From Desulfobaculum bizertense DSM 18034 (GTDB lineage: Bacteria > Desulfobacterota > Desulfovibrionia > Desulfovibrionales > Desulfovibrionaceae): DNA of 64,000 nt. Made by a program: the position numbers and the translations under genes. The stretch covers positions 425,853 through 489,852 of the forward strand of contig NZ_FUYA01000002.1 in the NCBI RefSeq assembly GCF_900167065.1, written 5' to 3'. Shown here piece by piece: positions 43,867-51,621 of the stretch. Under the pieces are notes generated by a model. That model saw only the letters and a list, made by a program, of their open reading frames with translations. It searched no databases and was not told where the DNA came from. Each line of letters opens with the position of its first letter. Position 1 is the first letter of the stretch.

Positions 43867-45114
43867 CTAGTGGTCGCAGATGTTTTCGCCAACGACAAGG
43901 CTGCCGCTGAGATAGCTCTTGAGGACTTCTTCGGGATCGCCGCCCTGTGCGCCGACAACGACCTTGATGCCGTTTTCGGTGAACAGGCTCTGTGCACGGG
44001 CACCCATGCCACCAGCGAGGACAAGGTTACAACCCTTGTCTGCAAGCCAGCGAGGGAGAACGCCCGGCTCATGCGCCGGCGGATCAACGAGCTTGCCGCT
44101 CTTGATTTCACGAGAAGCGTTGTCGACTTCCAGCAGTGCGAACTTTTCGCAATGGCCGAAGTGCTGGCAGAGCTGGCCCTGTGCTACAGGAATAGCAACG
44201 AGGGTTGTGTCGCCAGATTCAGGCAGGGAGCTGTCGACTTCGCCACCCTTCTGCTCCTGAAGGCGACCAGCGAGGTCGATCAGGGGCTTGATGATGTGGT
44301 TCAGTGCTTCGCCAGCCGGGGAGTGGTCGCCAAGCTTGGAAAGCGGGAAGCCTTCGTCGCCAGCGCGAGCAACGTCTGCATTCATGGGAATGCGGCCGAG
44401 GAAACGCACGCCAACTTCCTTGGCGAGAGCTTCACCACCACCGGTGCCGAAGACGTTTTCGACATTGCCGCACTTGGAGCAGACAAAGCCGCTCATGTTC
44501 TCGACAATACCAAAGATTTCGTTACCGACTTCGTTGCAGAAGGTCACGGAGCGGCGGACGTCGTCGATAGCCACGCCCTGAGGAGTGGTGACGATAACGG
44601 CCTTGGCGTCCTTGCCAAGTTCCTGCATGGCGGAAAGCGGCTCGTCGCCGGTTCCCGGAGGGCAGTCAACGATCAGAAAATCAAGATCGCCCCAGAGTAC
44701 GTCGGAGATGAACTGACGAATGAGACCGATTTTGACCGGGCCACGCCAGATAACAGCGTCGTCCTTGGAAGGAAGCAGGAAACCGAGAGACATAACGCTC
44801 AGGTTTTTGCTCCATGCCACGGGTTCCATGCAATCACGCTCCATGTGGGGCTGTGCATCCTGCAGGGAAAGCAGGCGGGGAACGCTCGGGCCATGAACGT
44901 CAACGTCCAGCAGACCGACTTTCAGGCCTGCCATGGAAAGGGCAACAGCGATGTTGGTGGCAACAGTAGACTTGCCGACGCCGCCCTTACCGGACATGAC
45001 AACGATTTTATTTTTGATTCTGCCCAGTGCCTTTTTAATTCTCTGGTCCTGAGGGTTTTCCTGCTGACAGGAACCCTCGGAGCAGTTGCCTGAGCAGCTG
45101 CCGCATTCACTCAT
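43867..45114 (-). CDS. Mrp/NBP35-type ATPase fused to an ORP (NifX-like) domain (MrpORP)
   Basis: The 415-residue protein starts with a Cys-rich stretch (CGSCSGNCSEGSC), then an Mrp ATPase domain with the deviant Walker A GKGGVGKST near residue 41, DVDVHGPSVPRLL, and CSKCGNVENVF, whose CxxC binds a bridging [4Fe-4S] cluster. From about residue 305 a dinitrogenase Fe-Mo cofactor (NifX/ORP) domain follows (PVAQGQLCQHFGHCEKFALLEV). The fusion matches MrpORP of the Desulfovibrio orange-protein complex. It probably handles Fe-S or Mo-Cu clusters. It is the last gene of the cluster. Confidence 0.88.
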   Translation of the reverse strand: MSECGSCSGNCSEGSCQQENPQDQRIKKALGRIKNKIVVMSGKGGVGKSTVATNIAVALSMAGLKVGLLDVDVHGPSVPRLLSLQDAQPHMERDCMEPVAWSKNLSVMSLGFLLPSKDDAVIWRGPVKIGLIRQFISDVLWGDLDFLIVDCPPGTGDEPLSAMQELGKDAKAVIVTTPQGVAIDDVRRSVTFCNEVGNEIFGIVENMSGFVCSKCGNVENVFGTGGGEALAKEVGVRFLGRIPMNADVARAGDEGFPLSKLGDHSPAGEALNHIIKPLIDLAGRLQEQKGGEVDSSLPESGDTTLVAIPVAQGQLCQHFGHCEKFALLEVDNASREIKSGKLVDPPAHEPGVLPRWLADKGCNLVLAGGMGARAQSLFTENGIKVVVGAQGGDPEEVLKSYLSGSLVVGENICDH

Positions 45115-45135
45115 AGTGATCCTCCTGATCTTAGC

Positions 45136-45999
45136 CTAGTCGCAAAGCCGTTTGGAAACGTTTTCCCAAATGCTCTGCATTTTTTGTCCGAACCCGTCGG
45201 GATCGTATTCCACAACACTCTTTCCGTGGATTTGTGCTGCGGTAACGGTCTGGTCGTACGGCAGAACTCCAGCAATTTCAACACCGGACTCTGCACACCA
45301 CTGACGGATCATCTCTGTGATTTCTTCATTGATGTCCGACTTGTTAATGACGGCCATCATGGGCACCCTGAAATGTTCGGTGAGCTTGTGGACTCGCTGG
45401 AGGTCGTGCATGGCCGAGAGGGTCGGCTCTGCAACGGCAAGGGCCATGTCTGTTCCGCCAAGAGAGGCGATGACAGGGCAGCCAACTCCGGGAGGGCCAT
45501 CAGTCAGAATCAGATCAACGTCTGCGTCTTCGGCGACCCTGCGGGCTTCCTTGCGAACCGTGGTCACAAGCTTGCCAGAATTTTCTTCGCCAATGCCAAG
45601 CGCGGCGTGGATCATGGAGCCAAAGCGGGTTTCGGAGTCGTACCAGTGGCCGCACATGCGTTCCTGCATGATGGCAGCCCCGGAGGGACACACAAATTCG
45701 CAGGCTCCGCAGCCTTCGCAGTGCTCTTTATGGACAACAAAATCTGGGGTGATGGCGTCGTAGCGGCAGTGCTCAATGCACTGGCCACACTCGACACACA
45801 GGCTGGAGTCAATGCTTGCCAGCTCACCGCTAAAAAATTCATGTGTGGCGCGAACCGTTGGCTTCAAAATAAGGTGCAGGTCAGCGGCATCAACGTCGCA
45901 GTCTGCCAGCACTTTTTTGGGGCCAAGGCTCGAAAGCCCTGCGGTCACCGTTGTTTTTCCGGTGCCACCTTTTCCACTAATGACAACGAGTTCCTTCAT
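45136..45999 (-). CDS. ORP-complex MinD-like ATPase with two [4Fe-4S] motifs (first)
   Basis: The start at 45999 gives MKELVVISGKGGTGKTT, and its ATGA overlaps the stop of the gene before. The 287-residue protein is a deviant Walker-type (Mrp/MinD) ATPase with a ferredoxin insert: CVECGQCIEHCRYDAI near residue 63 and CEGCGACEFVCPSGAAIM near 85. ILTDGPPGVGCPV and NKSDINEEI are typical of the family. In D. vulgaris two such ATPases belong to the ORP complex. Its partner is the homologous gene upstream. Confidence 0.87.
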   Translation of the reverse strand: MKELVVISGKGGTGKTTVTAGLSSLGPKKVLADCDVDAADLHLILKPTVRATHEFFSGELASIDSSLCVECGQCIEHCRYDAITPDFVVHKEHCEGCGACEFVCPSGAAIMQERMCGHWYDSETRFGSMIHAALGIGEENSGKLVTTVRKEARRVAEDADVDLILTDGPPGVGCPVIASLGGTDMALAVAEPTLSAMHDLQRVHKLTEHFRVPMMAVINKSDINEEITEMIRQWCAESGVEIAGVLPYDQTVTAAQIHGKSVVEYDPDGFGQKMQSIWENVSKRLCD

Positions 46000-46892
46000 G
46001 CCACACCTGCCTTTTCTGCCAGCGCCGTAATGTTGTCCCAAAGCGTTTTGTATGCGTCCCGGAAGTCCGGAAGGGCATCAATATGCAGCTTGCCCTGGGA
46101 ATAGCAGTGAGCGGCTTCTGTGGAATGGGGCAGGGAGCCGAGAAGCGGAATCCCTTCCTTTGTCAGGTACTCGCGGGTTCGGTCATCCCCCATGCCGTCG
46201 CGATTGATGACGACGCCAAAGGGAATCTGCATTTTGCGCAACACGCCAACCGCAAGGGTCAGGTCGTGCAGGCCAAAAGGCGTGGGTTCTGTGACCAGCA
46301 CAGCGAGGTCAGAGCTTCCAAGACCAGCAATAACCGGGCAGCTTGTGCCGGGAGGGCAGTCGAGGATTCTGATGTCTGCCTGTGGACCATCACGCTTAAC
46401 AGCCTTGATGAGCGGCGGAGCCATTGCTTCACCGATGCGCATTTCTCCGCCAGCCATAGGAAGCGGGGCAGATGCGGGCAGTGTCGATGTCCCAATGTGA
46501 ACCTTGCCGATTTCACGCTTTCCTTCGCTAATGGCCTGCTCTGGGCACGCAAGGGTGCACAGTCCGCAGCCGTGGCAGAGTTCAGGAAAGACCATGACTG
46601 AGCCGCCCATGATGATGAGGGCCTTAAAGCGGCACAGCTCAGTACATTTGCGGCAGGCATCGCCCGTGCACTTGTCTTCGTCGACAACAGGAACCGGAAC
46701 AGATTCGGCCTGAGTCTTTTTCCATTCGGGGCGAAGGAAAAGGTGCAGGTTGGGTTCTTCGACGTCGCAGTCAAGGGCAGAAACCTTGTGACCATGTTCT
46801 GCGAGCCAGGCAGCAAGGTTGGCGGAAACAGTCGTTTTGCCTGTTCCACCCTTGCCGCTGGCAATGGCGAGAGTAAACATCCCGTTTTTCAT
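45996..46892 (-). CDS. ORP-complex MinD-like ATPase with two [4Fe-4S] motifs (second)
   Basis: The 298-residue paralogue of the previous protein has the Walker A ASGKGGTGKTT near residue 11, DCDVEEPNLHLFLRP, and the ferredoxin insert CTGDACRKCTELCRFKAL and CHGCGLCTLACPEQAI (about residues 70-110). ILDCPPGTSCPVIAGLGSSD is the switch region. A Met four codons later could also start it. It overlaps the next gene by four bases and starts nine bases after the ORP gene, so the cluster is transcribed together. Confidence 0.87.
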   Translation of the reverse strand: MKNGMFTLAIASGKGGTGKTTVSANLAAWLAEHGHKVSALDCDVEEPNLHLFLRPEWKKTQAESVPVPVVDEDKCTGDACRKCTELCRFKALIIMGGSVMVFPELCHGCGLCTLACPEQAISEGKREIGKVHIGTSTLPASAPLPMAGGEMRIGEAMAPPLIKAVKRDGPQADIRILDCPPGTSCPVIAGLGSSDLAVLVTEPTPFGLHDLTLAVGVLRKMQIPFGVVINRDGMGDDRTREYLTKEGIPLLGSLPHSTEAAHCYSQGKLHIDALPDFRDAYKTLWDNITALAEKAGVA

Positions 46893-46901
46893 ATCGTCGG
46901 C

Positions 46902-47261
46902 CTACCAGTGTCCTTCCTTGTCGGCGGAATCAGCAGGCTCCAGTGTGCCAGCCTGAAAAGCCTTGAGGGCTTCGTCCACAGTACCGTTGGCACCGAGGTA
47001 AATTTTGATGCCACCCTTATGCAGTGCGGCGTAGGCCTTGGGGCCAACGTGACCAGTGATAACGGCTTCTGCACCGGTGCGGGCAACATTCTGGGCAGCC
47101 TGAATGCCTGCTCCCTGAGCAAGGGTCAGGTTCTGGGCGTTATCAGAAAAGCTGGTCTGCTGGGTTTCCGTATCCACAACAACAAATCCAGCAGCACGAC
47201 CAAAGCGAAGGTCAACGGCACTGTCGAGGGTCTGTCCCTGACTTGTAATGGCAATCTTCAT
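46902..47261 (-). CDS. Orange protein-like NifX-family protein (ORP)
   Basis: The 119-residue protein is a single NifX/NifB-C domain: MKIAITSQGQTLDSAVDLRFGRAAGFVVVD at the start, NLTLAQGAGIQAAQNVA, and VITGHVGPKAYAALH. The D. gigas orange protein of this fold binds a Mo-Cu sulfide cluster non-covalently. No Cys is present, in line with non-covalent binding. Its ATGA overlaps the upstream gene by four bases. Confidence 0.85.
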   Translation of the reverse strand: MKIAITSQGQTLDSAVDLRFGRAAGFVVVDTETQQTSFSDNAQNLTLAQGAGIQAAQNVARTGAEAVITGHVGPKAYAALHKGGIKIYLGANGTVDEALKAFQAGTLEPADSADKEGHW

Positions 47262-47728
47262 GAAGAGCCTCCCTTTTTCGGAGTTTTTCCAGTCTGAAGT
47301 CCCCGCCCCGATTCATTTCCGCAGTAGCGACCCTGATTCCGGTGTCCACAGCCCGGCGCGATGATGTCGGACGACATCCGCCCCCGTCCGCAGCGGTGAC
47401 CGCCGCATCCGGGCATGGCGAGCGCATCAAGCGTTTTGCTCTGGAATGCCTGCAAAACTTCGTTCTGAGTCCCTCGGACCCAGGGATGCAGTTCAATGCC
47501 TGCCTGTTGAATAAGACGACGGGTGCAGCCTGTGACTCCGCCACAGATCAGGACATCGACGCCGCAGGATTCCAGCGCACTGACAAGGTTGGTCGTGTCG
47601 CGCTGGGCGAGCTCAAATCCGCCGCTCTGTTTCAGCTCGTTTTCATCATAGGTGAAAAGCTGAAAGCAGGTGGCGTTTTCAAGCAGTGACGCCAGACGGT
47701 TTTCGTAGCATGCCAGACAGAGGTTCAT
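47258..47728 (-). CDS. Cys-rich NifX-like protein, first gene of the ORP cluster
   Basis: The ATG at 47728 follows GAGGAACCGC; a frame to 47779 extends past the predicted transcription start. The 156-residue product begins MNLCLACYENRLASLL (CxxC), has a NifX-like core (LVSALESCGVDVLICGGVTGCTRRL), and then a Cys/Gly/His-rich tail (PGCGGHRCGRGRM, PGCGHRNQGRYCG). The tail could bind a metal cluster. In D. vulgaris a comparable small protein heads one ORP operon. Confidence 0.75.
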   Translation of the reverse strand: MNLCLACYENRLASLLENATCFQLFTYDENELKQSGGFELAQRDTTNLVSALESCGVDVLICGGVTGCTRRLIQQAGIELHPWVRGTQNEVLQAFQSKTLDALAMPGCGGHRCGRGRMSSDIIAPGCGHRNQGRYCGNESGRGLQTGKTPKKGGSS

Positions 47729-47757
47729 GCGGTTCCTCGGACAGCGAGAGGTTTGAA

Positions 47758-47774
47758 CATGACGATATGTCATG
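47758..47774. promoter_or_regulatory. Palindrome in the ORP leader
   Basis: CATGAC (47758-47763) and GTCATG (47769-47774) are perfect 6-bp arms around GATAT. It lies between the predicted start site and the first gene. Whether a regulator binds it is unknown. Confidence 0.3.
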
Positions 47775-47792
47775 CCCATACTGTTCCAGAGA

Positions 47793-47807
47793 GCATGTAT
47801 GATGCCA
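47793..47807 (-). promoter_or_regulatory. Sigma-54 (-24/-12) promoter of the ORP cluster
   Basis: On the minus strand TGGCATCATACATGCT has the invariant GG-N10-GC with good matches to TGGCAC-N5-TTGC. The expected start is near 47782, 54 bases before the first ATG. The gene for a sigma-54 activator lies immediately upstream, and sigma-54 control of ORP operons is known in D. vulgaris. Confidence 0.65.
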
Positions 47808-47907
47808 TTTCAGAAAAGCATATAAAAATAGAAGGCTTAGGTAAAGCAGACTTAAAAAAGGAGAGAAAAAAGACGAAAAAAGCGCCCGAAGCTTTCAGGG
47901 GTAGGGC

Positions 47908-49251
47908 TTATTTTTCGCCCATTTCTTCGCATCGGCGAATCATGCGCCTAAGGGTGTCTTTGGAGATGCCAAGTTCACGGCAGGTTTTCATACGACGCCC
48001 GTCGTTTCTTTCTAAAGCACGGTGCACGGCACGGCATTTGATTTCTTCGAGAGTCATTGGCCCCTCGTCAAAGCCTGCGCTTTGCTGGCTGTCTGGGCCG
48101 GGCTGCATGTGCTCTGGCAGGTGCTCAAGCTGAATGAAGCCGCTGGGGCAAAGAATAAAGGAAAATTCAAGGATGTTTTCCAGCTCGCGAACATTTCCGG
48201 GGAAGGGATGGCGCATAAGAATAGACAGCACGTCTTCGGACACGCCTTCAATATGTTTGCCCTGCATGGCATTGAGCTTGCGGACAAAGTGGCTGATGAG
48301 CAGAGGAATGTCTTCCCGGCGTTCTCTCAGTGGCGGCAAGTTCAGCTGGGCAACATTAAGACGGTAATACAGGTCCTGACGGAAGGTGCCATTCTGGACC
48401 AGCATTTCAAGATCTTTGTTGGTGGCGGCAATGACTCGAACATCAGCTTTGACACTTCGCTCGGAACCCAGAGGCTCATAGGTCATGTCCTGCAAGACCC
48501 GCAAAAGCTTAACCTGAAGCTGCTGAGGCATATCTCCAATTTCATCAAGGAAAATAGTGCCCCCACGAGCTGTTTCAAATCGTCCTGCGCGGTCACGCTT
48601 TGCGTCGGTGAATGCGCCAGCCTTGTAGCCGAAGAGTTCGGACTCCAGCAGGGTGTCTGGGAGCGCGCCGCAGTTGACAGCGACAAAAGGACCGTTGGCA
48701 CGGGAACTGAGCGTGTGCAGGGCGCGGGCAAAGAGTTCCTTGCCTGTACCGGATTCTCCAAGCAGGAGCACTGTGGCTTCACTTTTGGCGATTTGGGGAA
48801 GGATGCGGAAGGTACGCCCAAGTGCGCGGGATTTTCCTACGATGTCCTCAAAGCTGTAGGAGCTTTGCATTTCCTTGCGCAGCAGATGAATGTCCGTGAG
48901 GTCACGGAAGGTCTCAACGCCACCAATGACCTTGTTTTCGTTGTCATAAAGTGGTGCTGCAGAAATGGAAATGGGGATTTTTTCCCCATCCGGACGAACA
49001 ATGAAAATTGAGCGGTTAGAAATAGACCCAGAATCGGCGACACAGGCCCGAAGCGCACAGTCGCCGTCACAAAGGGTCGAGTGAAAGACCTCCCAACACT
49101 TTTGACCAAGAGCTTCCTCGCGGGAAACCCCGGTTATGCGTGCAGCCGCCTGATTGAAAAAGGTGATGTTCCAATCAAGGTCGACGGTGAAAACGCCATC
49201 AGCAATGGAATTGAGTATGGCTTCACTTGGGAGATCTTCCGGGAATGTCAT
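47908..49251 (-). CDS. Sigma-54-dependent PAS-AAA-Fis activator of the ORP cluster
   Basis: The 447-residue activator has an N-terminal PAS domain (about 8-125; [22 protein letters not shown]), an AAA+ domain (about 135-370) with Walker A GESGTGKE and FLDEIGD, and a C-terminal Fis-type helix-turn-helix ([18 protein letters not shown]). The sigma-54 contact loop reads GAFTDA instead of GAFTGA. There is no receiver domain, so signal input is through PAS. Cys residues in the PAS part ([22 protein letters not shown]) are typical of redox or Fe-S sensing types. It lies just upstream of the cluster it probably controls. Confidence 0.85.
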   Translation of the reverse strand: MTFPEDLPSEAILNSIADGVFTVDLDWNITFFNQAAARITGVSREEALGQKCWEVFHSTLCDGDCALRACVADSGSISNRSIFIVRPDGEKIPISISAAPLYDNENKVIGGVETFRDLTDIHLLRKEMQSSYSFEDIVGKSRALGRTFRILPQIAKSEATVLLLGESGTGKELFARALHTLSSRANGPFVAVNCGALPDTLLESELFGYKAGAFTDAKRDRAGRFETARGGTIFLDEIGDMPQQLQVKLLRVLQDMTYEPLGSERSVKADVRVIAATNKDLEMLVQNGTFRQDLYYRLNVAQLNLPPLRERREDIPLLISHFVRKLNAMQGKHIEGVSEDVLSILMRHPFPGNVRELENILEFSFILCPSGFIQLEHLPEHMQPGPDSQQSAGFDEGPMTLEEIKCRAVHRALERNDGRRMKTCRELGISKDTLRRMIRRCEEMGEK

Positions 49252-49275
49252 TCTGTTATAAGCTCCTGGCCTCAG

Positions 49276-49935
49276 CTAGGCCTGCTTCTTTTCTTTAACC
49301 ATCTGCCTGAGCCATGCGTACCAGCCTTCGAGGCCTTCGCAGGTTTTGCAGGAAATGGGGTAAATGCTGATTTCCTTGTTGAGTCCGGTTGCAAACTTGC
49401 GGGCGCGGTCCATGTCAAAATCAACGTATGGCAACAGATCGACCTTGTTCAGCAGCATAACAGCAGACTCGGCAAAGAGAAGGGGATACTTTTCTGGCTT
49501 GTCGTCGCCTTCTGTGACGGAAAGCAGGGCAACCTTGAAGTCTTCGCCGACTTCAAATTCTGCGGGGCAGACAAGGTTACCGACATTTTCAACAAACAGG
49601 ATATCCAGACCTTCGAGGTCCAGAGAATCCAGTGCCTCAAGAACCATAGAGCTGTCGAGGTGACAGGCTCCGTCAGTATTAATCTGGACGGCCTGAGCGC
49701 CTGTTGCGGCAACGCGGCGGGCGTCGTTGTCGGTCAGGATGTCGCCTTCAATAACGGCCATATTGAATTCTTTTCGCAGGTCTTCCAGTGTCCGCTCCAG
49801 AGTGGAGGTTTTGCCGGAACCGGGAGAGCTGATCAGGTTGAGCACAAGAATTTTATGCTGGCCAAAAATTTTGCGTAACTGTGCAGAGATACGGTCATTG
49901 GCTTCAAGAATATTTCGAACAACTGGGATTTCCAT
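49276..49935 (-). CDS. hypB: Hydrogenase nickel-insertion GTPase HypB
   Basis: The ATG at 49935 follows GGAGAAGC and gives MEIPVVRNILEAND, the usual HypB start. The 219-residue GTPase has SSPGSGKTSTL (P-loop, near residue 36), EGDILTDNDARR, the metal site ACHLDSSMV (with CH in place of the common GCHL), and NKVDLLPYVDFD. It lacks the N-terminal Cys-His metal tail seen in some HypB. It works with the HypA gene upstream. hypCDEF are not in this window. Confidence 0.92.
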   Translation of the reverse strand: MEIPVVRNILEANDRISAQLRKIFGQHKILVLNLISSPGSGKTSTLERTLEDLRKEFNMAVIEGDILTDNDARRVAATGAQAVQINTDGACHLDSSMVLEALDSLDLEGLDILFVENVGNLVCPAEFEVGEDFKVALLSVTEGDDKPEKYPLLFAESAVMLLNKVDLLPYVDFDMDRARKFATGLNKEISIYPISCKTCEGLEGWYAWLRQMVKEKKQA

Positions 49936-49994
49936 AAGTGCTTCTCCTTGGGAATGCGTTGCTGCTACGTGTTTTTGCACGGGCGTAACGGGCC

Positions 49995-50348
49995 TTATTC
50001 GGCCTCCATGTTGTCAAGGTAGAGTTCTTTGCCCTGCAAGACCTGGTGCCCAATTCCTTCCCCACAGTTGGGACAGGGAATAAAGAGCGTGTCTGGGTCT
50101 TCGGGTGAGAACAGGGTTCCGCAGGCGCTGCACTTCAGCTTGAGTGGGACGCATTCCATTTCGAGTTCTGCGCCTTCAAGCGGGGTATTCGCAATACATG
50201 CCTCAAACGCGAATTCCAGAGCTTCGGGAACAATCGCCGCGAGTTTGCCATGTTTTACCCTAACTTTGCGGAGCTTGGTCAGCTCATGTTTATCCATTTC
50301 TTCCCGAATAATAGCGAGGAGACTCTGGGCAATAGAGAGTTCGTGCAT
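49995..50348 (-). CDS. hypA: Hydrogenase nickel-insertion protein HypA
   Basis: The start is set at 50348 to give MHELSIAQSLLAI, since the N-terminal Met-His-Glu is the Ni site; the upstream frame to 50396 is unlikely. The 117-residue protein has a zinc site CSACGTLF...CPNCGEG (two CxxC) around residues 74-98. It stands directly upstream of hypB, as in many genomes. This copy differs clearly from the one in the coo operon. Confidence 0.93.
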   Translation of the reverse strand: MHELSIAQSLLAIIREEMDKHELTKLRKVRVKHGKLAAIVPEALEFAFEACIANTPLEGAELEMECVPLKLKCSACGTLFSPEDPDTLFIPCPNCGEGIGHQVLQGKELYLDNMEAE

Positions 50349-50504
50349 AGTCGTGCCTTCAAGTGGAAAAAACGTTTGCGTTCGAGGACATGCCACCTTT
50401 GGTCTGGACCCCCTTCATACATCGCAGAGGCGTGAAAGGGAAGGCATAAGTCGGAAGAGTACAGAAGTCTTTTCCTATGAATTTATTTTGCTGAACGACG
50501 GGCA

Positions 50505-50529
50505 TAAAAAAAGGCGGCTTATGCCGCCT
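50505..50529 (-). terminator. Terminator of the Cys HesB-like gene
   Basis: AGGCGGC (50512-50518) pairs with GCCGCCT (50523-50529), loop TTAT, with seven T on the minus strand. Confidence 0.8.
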
Positions 50530-50552
50530 AAGGTATCGAAAAAGTGTGGAGT

Positions 50553-50891
50553 CTAGCTTCCGCAGCAGCTGCTGCTGGAGCCACAACCACCGCAGCCGCC
50601 ACCGCAGCCACCTTCGTTTCCGAGATCAAGAGAGGATTCCAGTACAAAACCTGCGTAGCTCATGTCGATGGTGATAGGCTGAGCCTTTGCGCAGAGATTC
50701 TTGTCGACAACAAAAGTCAGATTGTCGCCGAGGTCAAAGCTGTCATCGCTTTCGTTGGCCTTGTCCAGTGCCAGAGAAAGGCGAGGACCAGAGCAGCCGC
50801 CCGGTGCAAGATAAATGCGGATGGGGCTGACGTCTTTATCTTCAAAAAACTTGACCAGCTCTTCGCGAGCAGCCTGAGTAATGCTAACCAT
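50553..50891 (-). CDS. HesB/IscA-like protein, Cys form
   Basis: The ATG at 50891 follows AGGAGTGCACAC. The 112-residue protein has an IscA/HesB-like start MVSITQAAREELVKFFEDKD, then YLAPGGCSGPRLSLALD with Cys33, and ends in a Gly/Cys-rich tail (GGCGGGCGGCGSSSSCCGS) instead of the usual CGCG end. A-type proteins carry or scaffold Fe-S clusters. It is the close relative of the next gene upstream, which has TGA at the codon for this Cys. Each gene has its own ribosome site and terminator. Confidence 0.82.
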   Translation of the reverse strand: MVSITQAAREELVKFFEDKDVSPIRIYLAPGGCSGPRLSLALDKANESDDSFDLGDNLTFVVDKNLCAKAQPITIDMSYAGFVLESSLDLGNEGGCGGGCGGCGSSSSCCGS

Positions 50892-51014
50892 GTGTGCACT
50901 CCTAATGTTTTTTTCTGTCAATCAGGACATGAGAATTAAGCTGTGACTAAATTTTGTCAATAGAGTGCATAGAAAAAATTAATAAAAGGGCGCAAAGGGT
51001 CAGGTTTTGGGCAC

Positions 51015-51046
51015 AAAAAAGCGGCCCTGAAAAAATCAGGACCGCT
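51015..51046 (-). terminator. Terminator of the Sec HesB-like gene
   Basis: AGCGGCCCTGA (51020-51030) pairs with TCAGGACCGCT (51036-51046) with one mismatch; T-run on the minus strand. Confidence 0.8.
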
Positions 51047-51064
51047 GAATATGCGGAAAATGGA

Positions 51065-51409
51065 TTAACTGCCGCAGCAGCTTCCGGAAGAACCGCAGCC
51101 TCCGCTCGAGCAGTCGCCGCCACCGCAGCTTCCGCCACCCACGGGCATGTTAGAGTCGATGACGAAACCGGTGTAGGTGACGTCAACTTTCACAGGAGCA
51201 GCCGTAGCGAGCAGCTGCTTGTCGATAACAAACTTGAGTCCGCCTTCGATTTCGAAGACTTCGTCGGATCCTTTTGGCTCATCCAGAGCCAATGACAGCC
51301 GAGGCCCGGATCAACCGCCGGGAGCGAGATATACACGAACGGGAGTCATGTCTTTTCCCTTGAAAAAGGAAATCAGCTCCTCGCGTGCTTTGTCAGAAAC
51401 TTGAAGCAT
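51065..51409 (-). CDS. HesB/IscA-like selenoprotein, Sec33 (TGA)
   Basis: A GGAGGTACC precedes the ATG at 51409, which gives MLQVSDKAREELISFFKGKD. Codon 33 is TGA (51311-51313). Translation continues in the same frame for 81 residues to the true stop at 51065. Residues on both sides, YLAPGG and SGPRLSLALDE, are the same as in the neighbouring paralogue, which has Cys33 at this point. A stem-loop right after the TGA could be a SECIS element. The C-terminal tail is Gly/Cys-rich (GGGDCSSGGCGSSGSCCGS). HesB-like selenoproteins have been predicted in some bacteria. Automatic annotation would probably give only a 75-residue fragment. Confidence 0.78.
51283..51310 (-). promoter_or_regulatory. Candidate bacterial SECIS hairpin
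   Basis: Directly after the TGA, UCCGGGCC (51303-51310 on the minus strand) pairs with GGCUCUGG (51283-51290): 7 of 8 pairs, counting G-U. The 12-nt loop holds GU in CUGUCA. Position and size fit bacterial SECIS elements, but no folding program was run. Confidence 0.5.
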
Positions 51410-51621
51410 GGTACCTCCAGAAATTGGTGAATGTCCTAAGTAAGTATGCCCCGTGATTTTGTCAACCGTATTGATAGGAATTGTTTTTCAGTATAGATTT
51501 TGTCTATGTGGGTAAAAGAGAATGGGCTGGATATTGCGTCTTGAAGAGTGCTATTATATCAACAGTGCAGGCAAGCGAGCCTGAAGCTCAGGATCACCTG
51601 AACCGGAAGCGTGGAGAGAAC

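Noticed and set aside
43648-45093. 481-codon open frame on the plus strand
   Set aside because: Opposite the Mrp-ORP gene; codon bias of the true gene leaves the reverse frame open.
45184-46104. 306-codon open frame on the plus strand
   Set aside because: Opposite a ferredoxin-MinD gene; no ribosome site.
51065-51292. 75-residue stand-alone protein starting inside the HesB-like gene
   Set aside because: It starts at an internal Met of the fold with no ribosome site; the reading with Sec at the TGA restores the complete domain.
51065-51409. Pseudogene with a nonsense mutation
   Set aside because: The TGA is exactly at the conserved Cys codon, a stem-loop follows, and the rest of the frame is conserved, so Sec is the simpler explanation; it remains to be proven.
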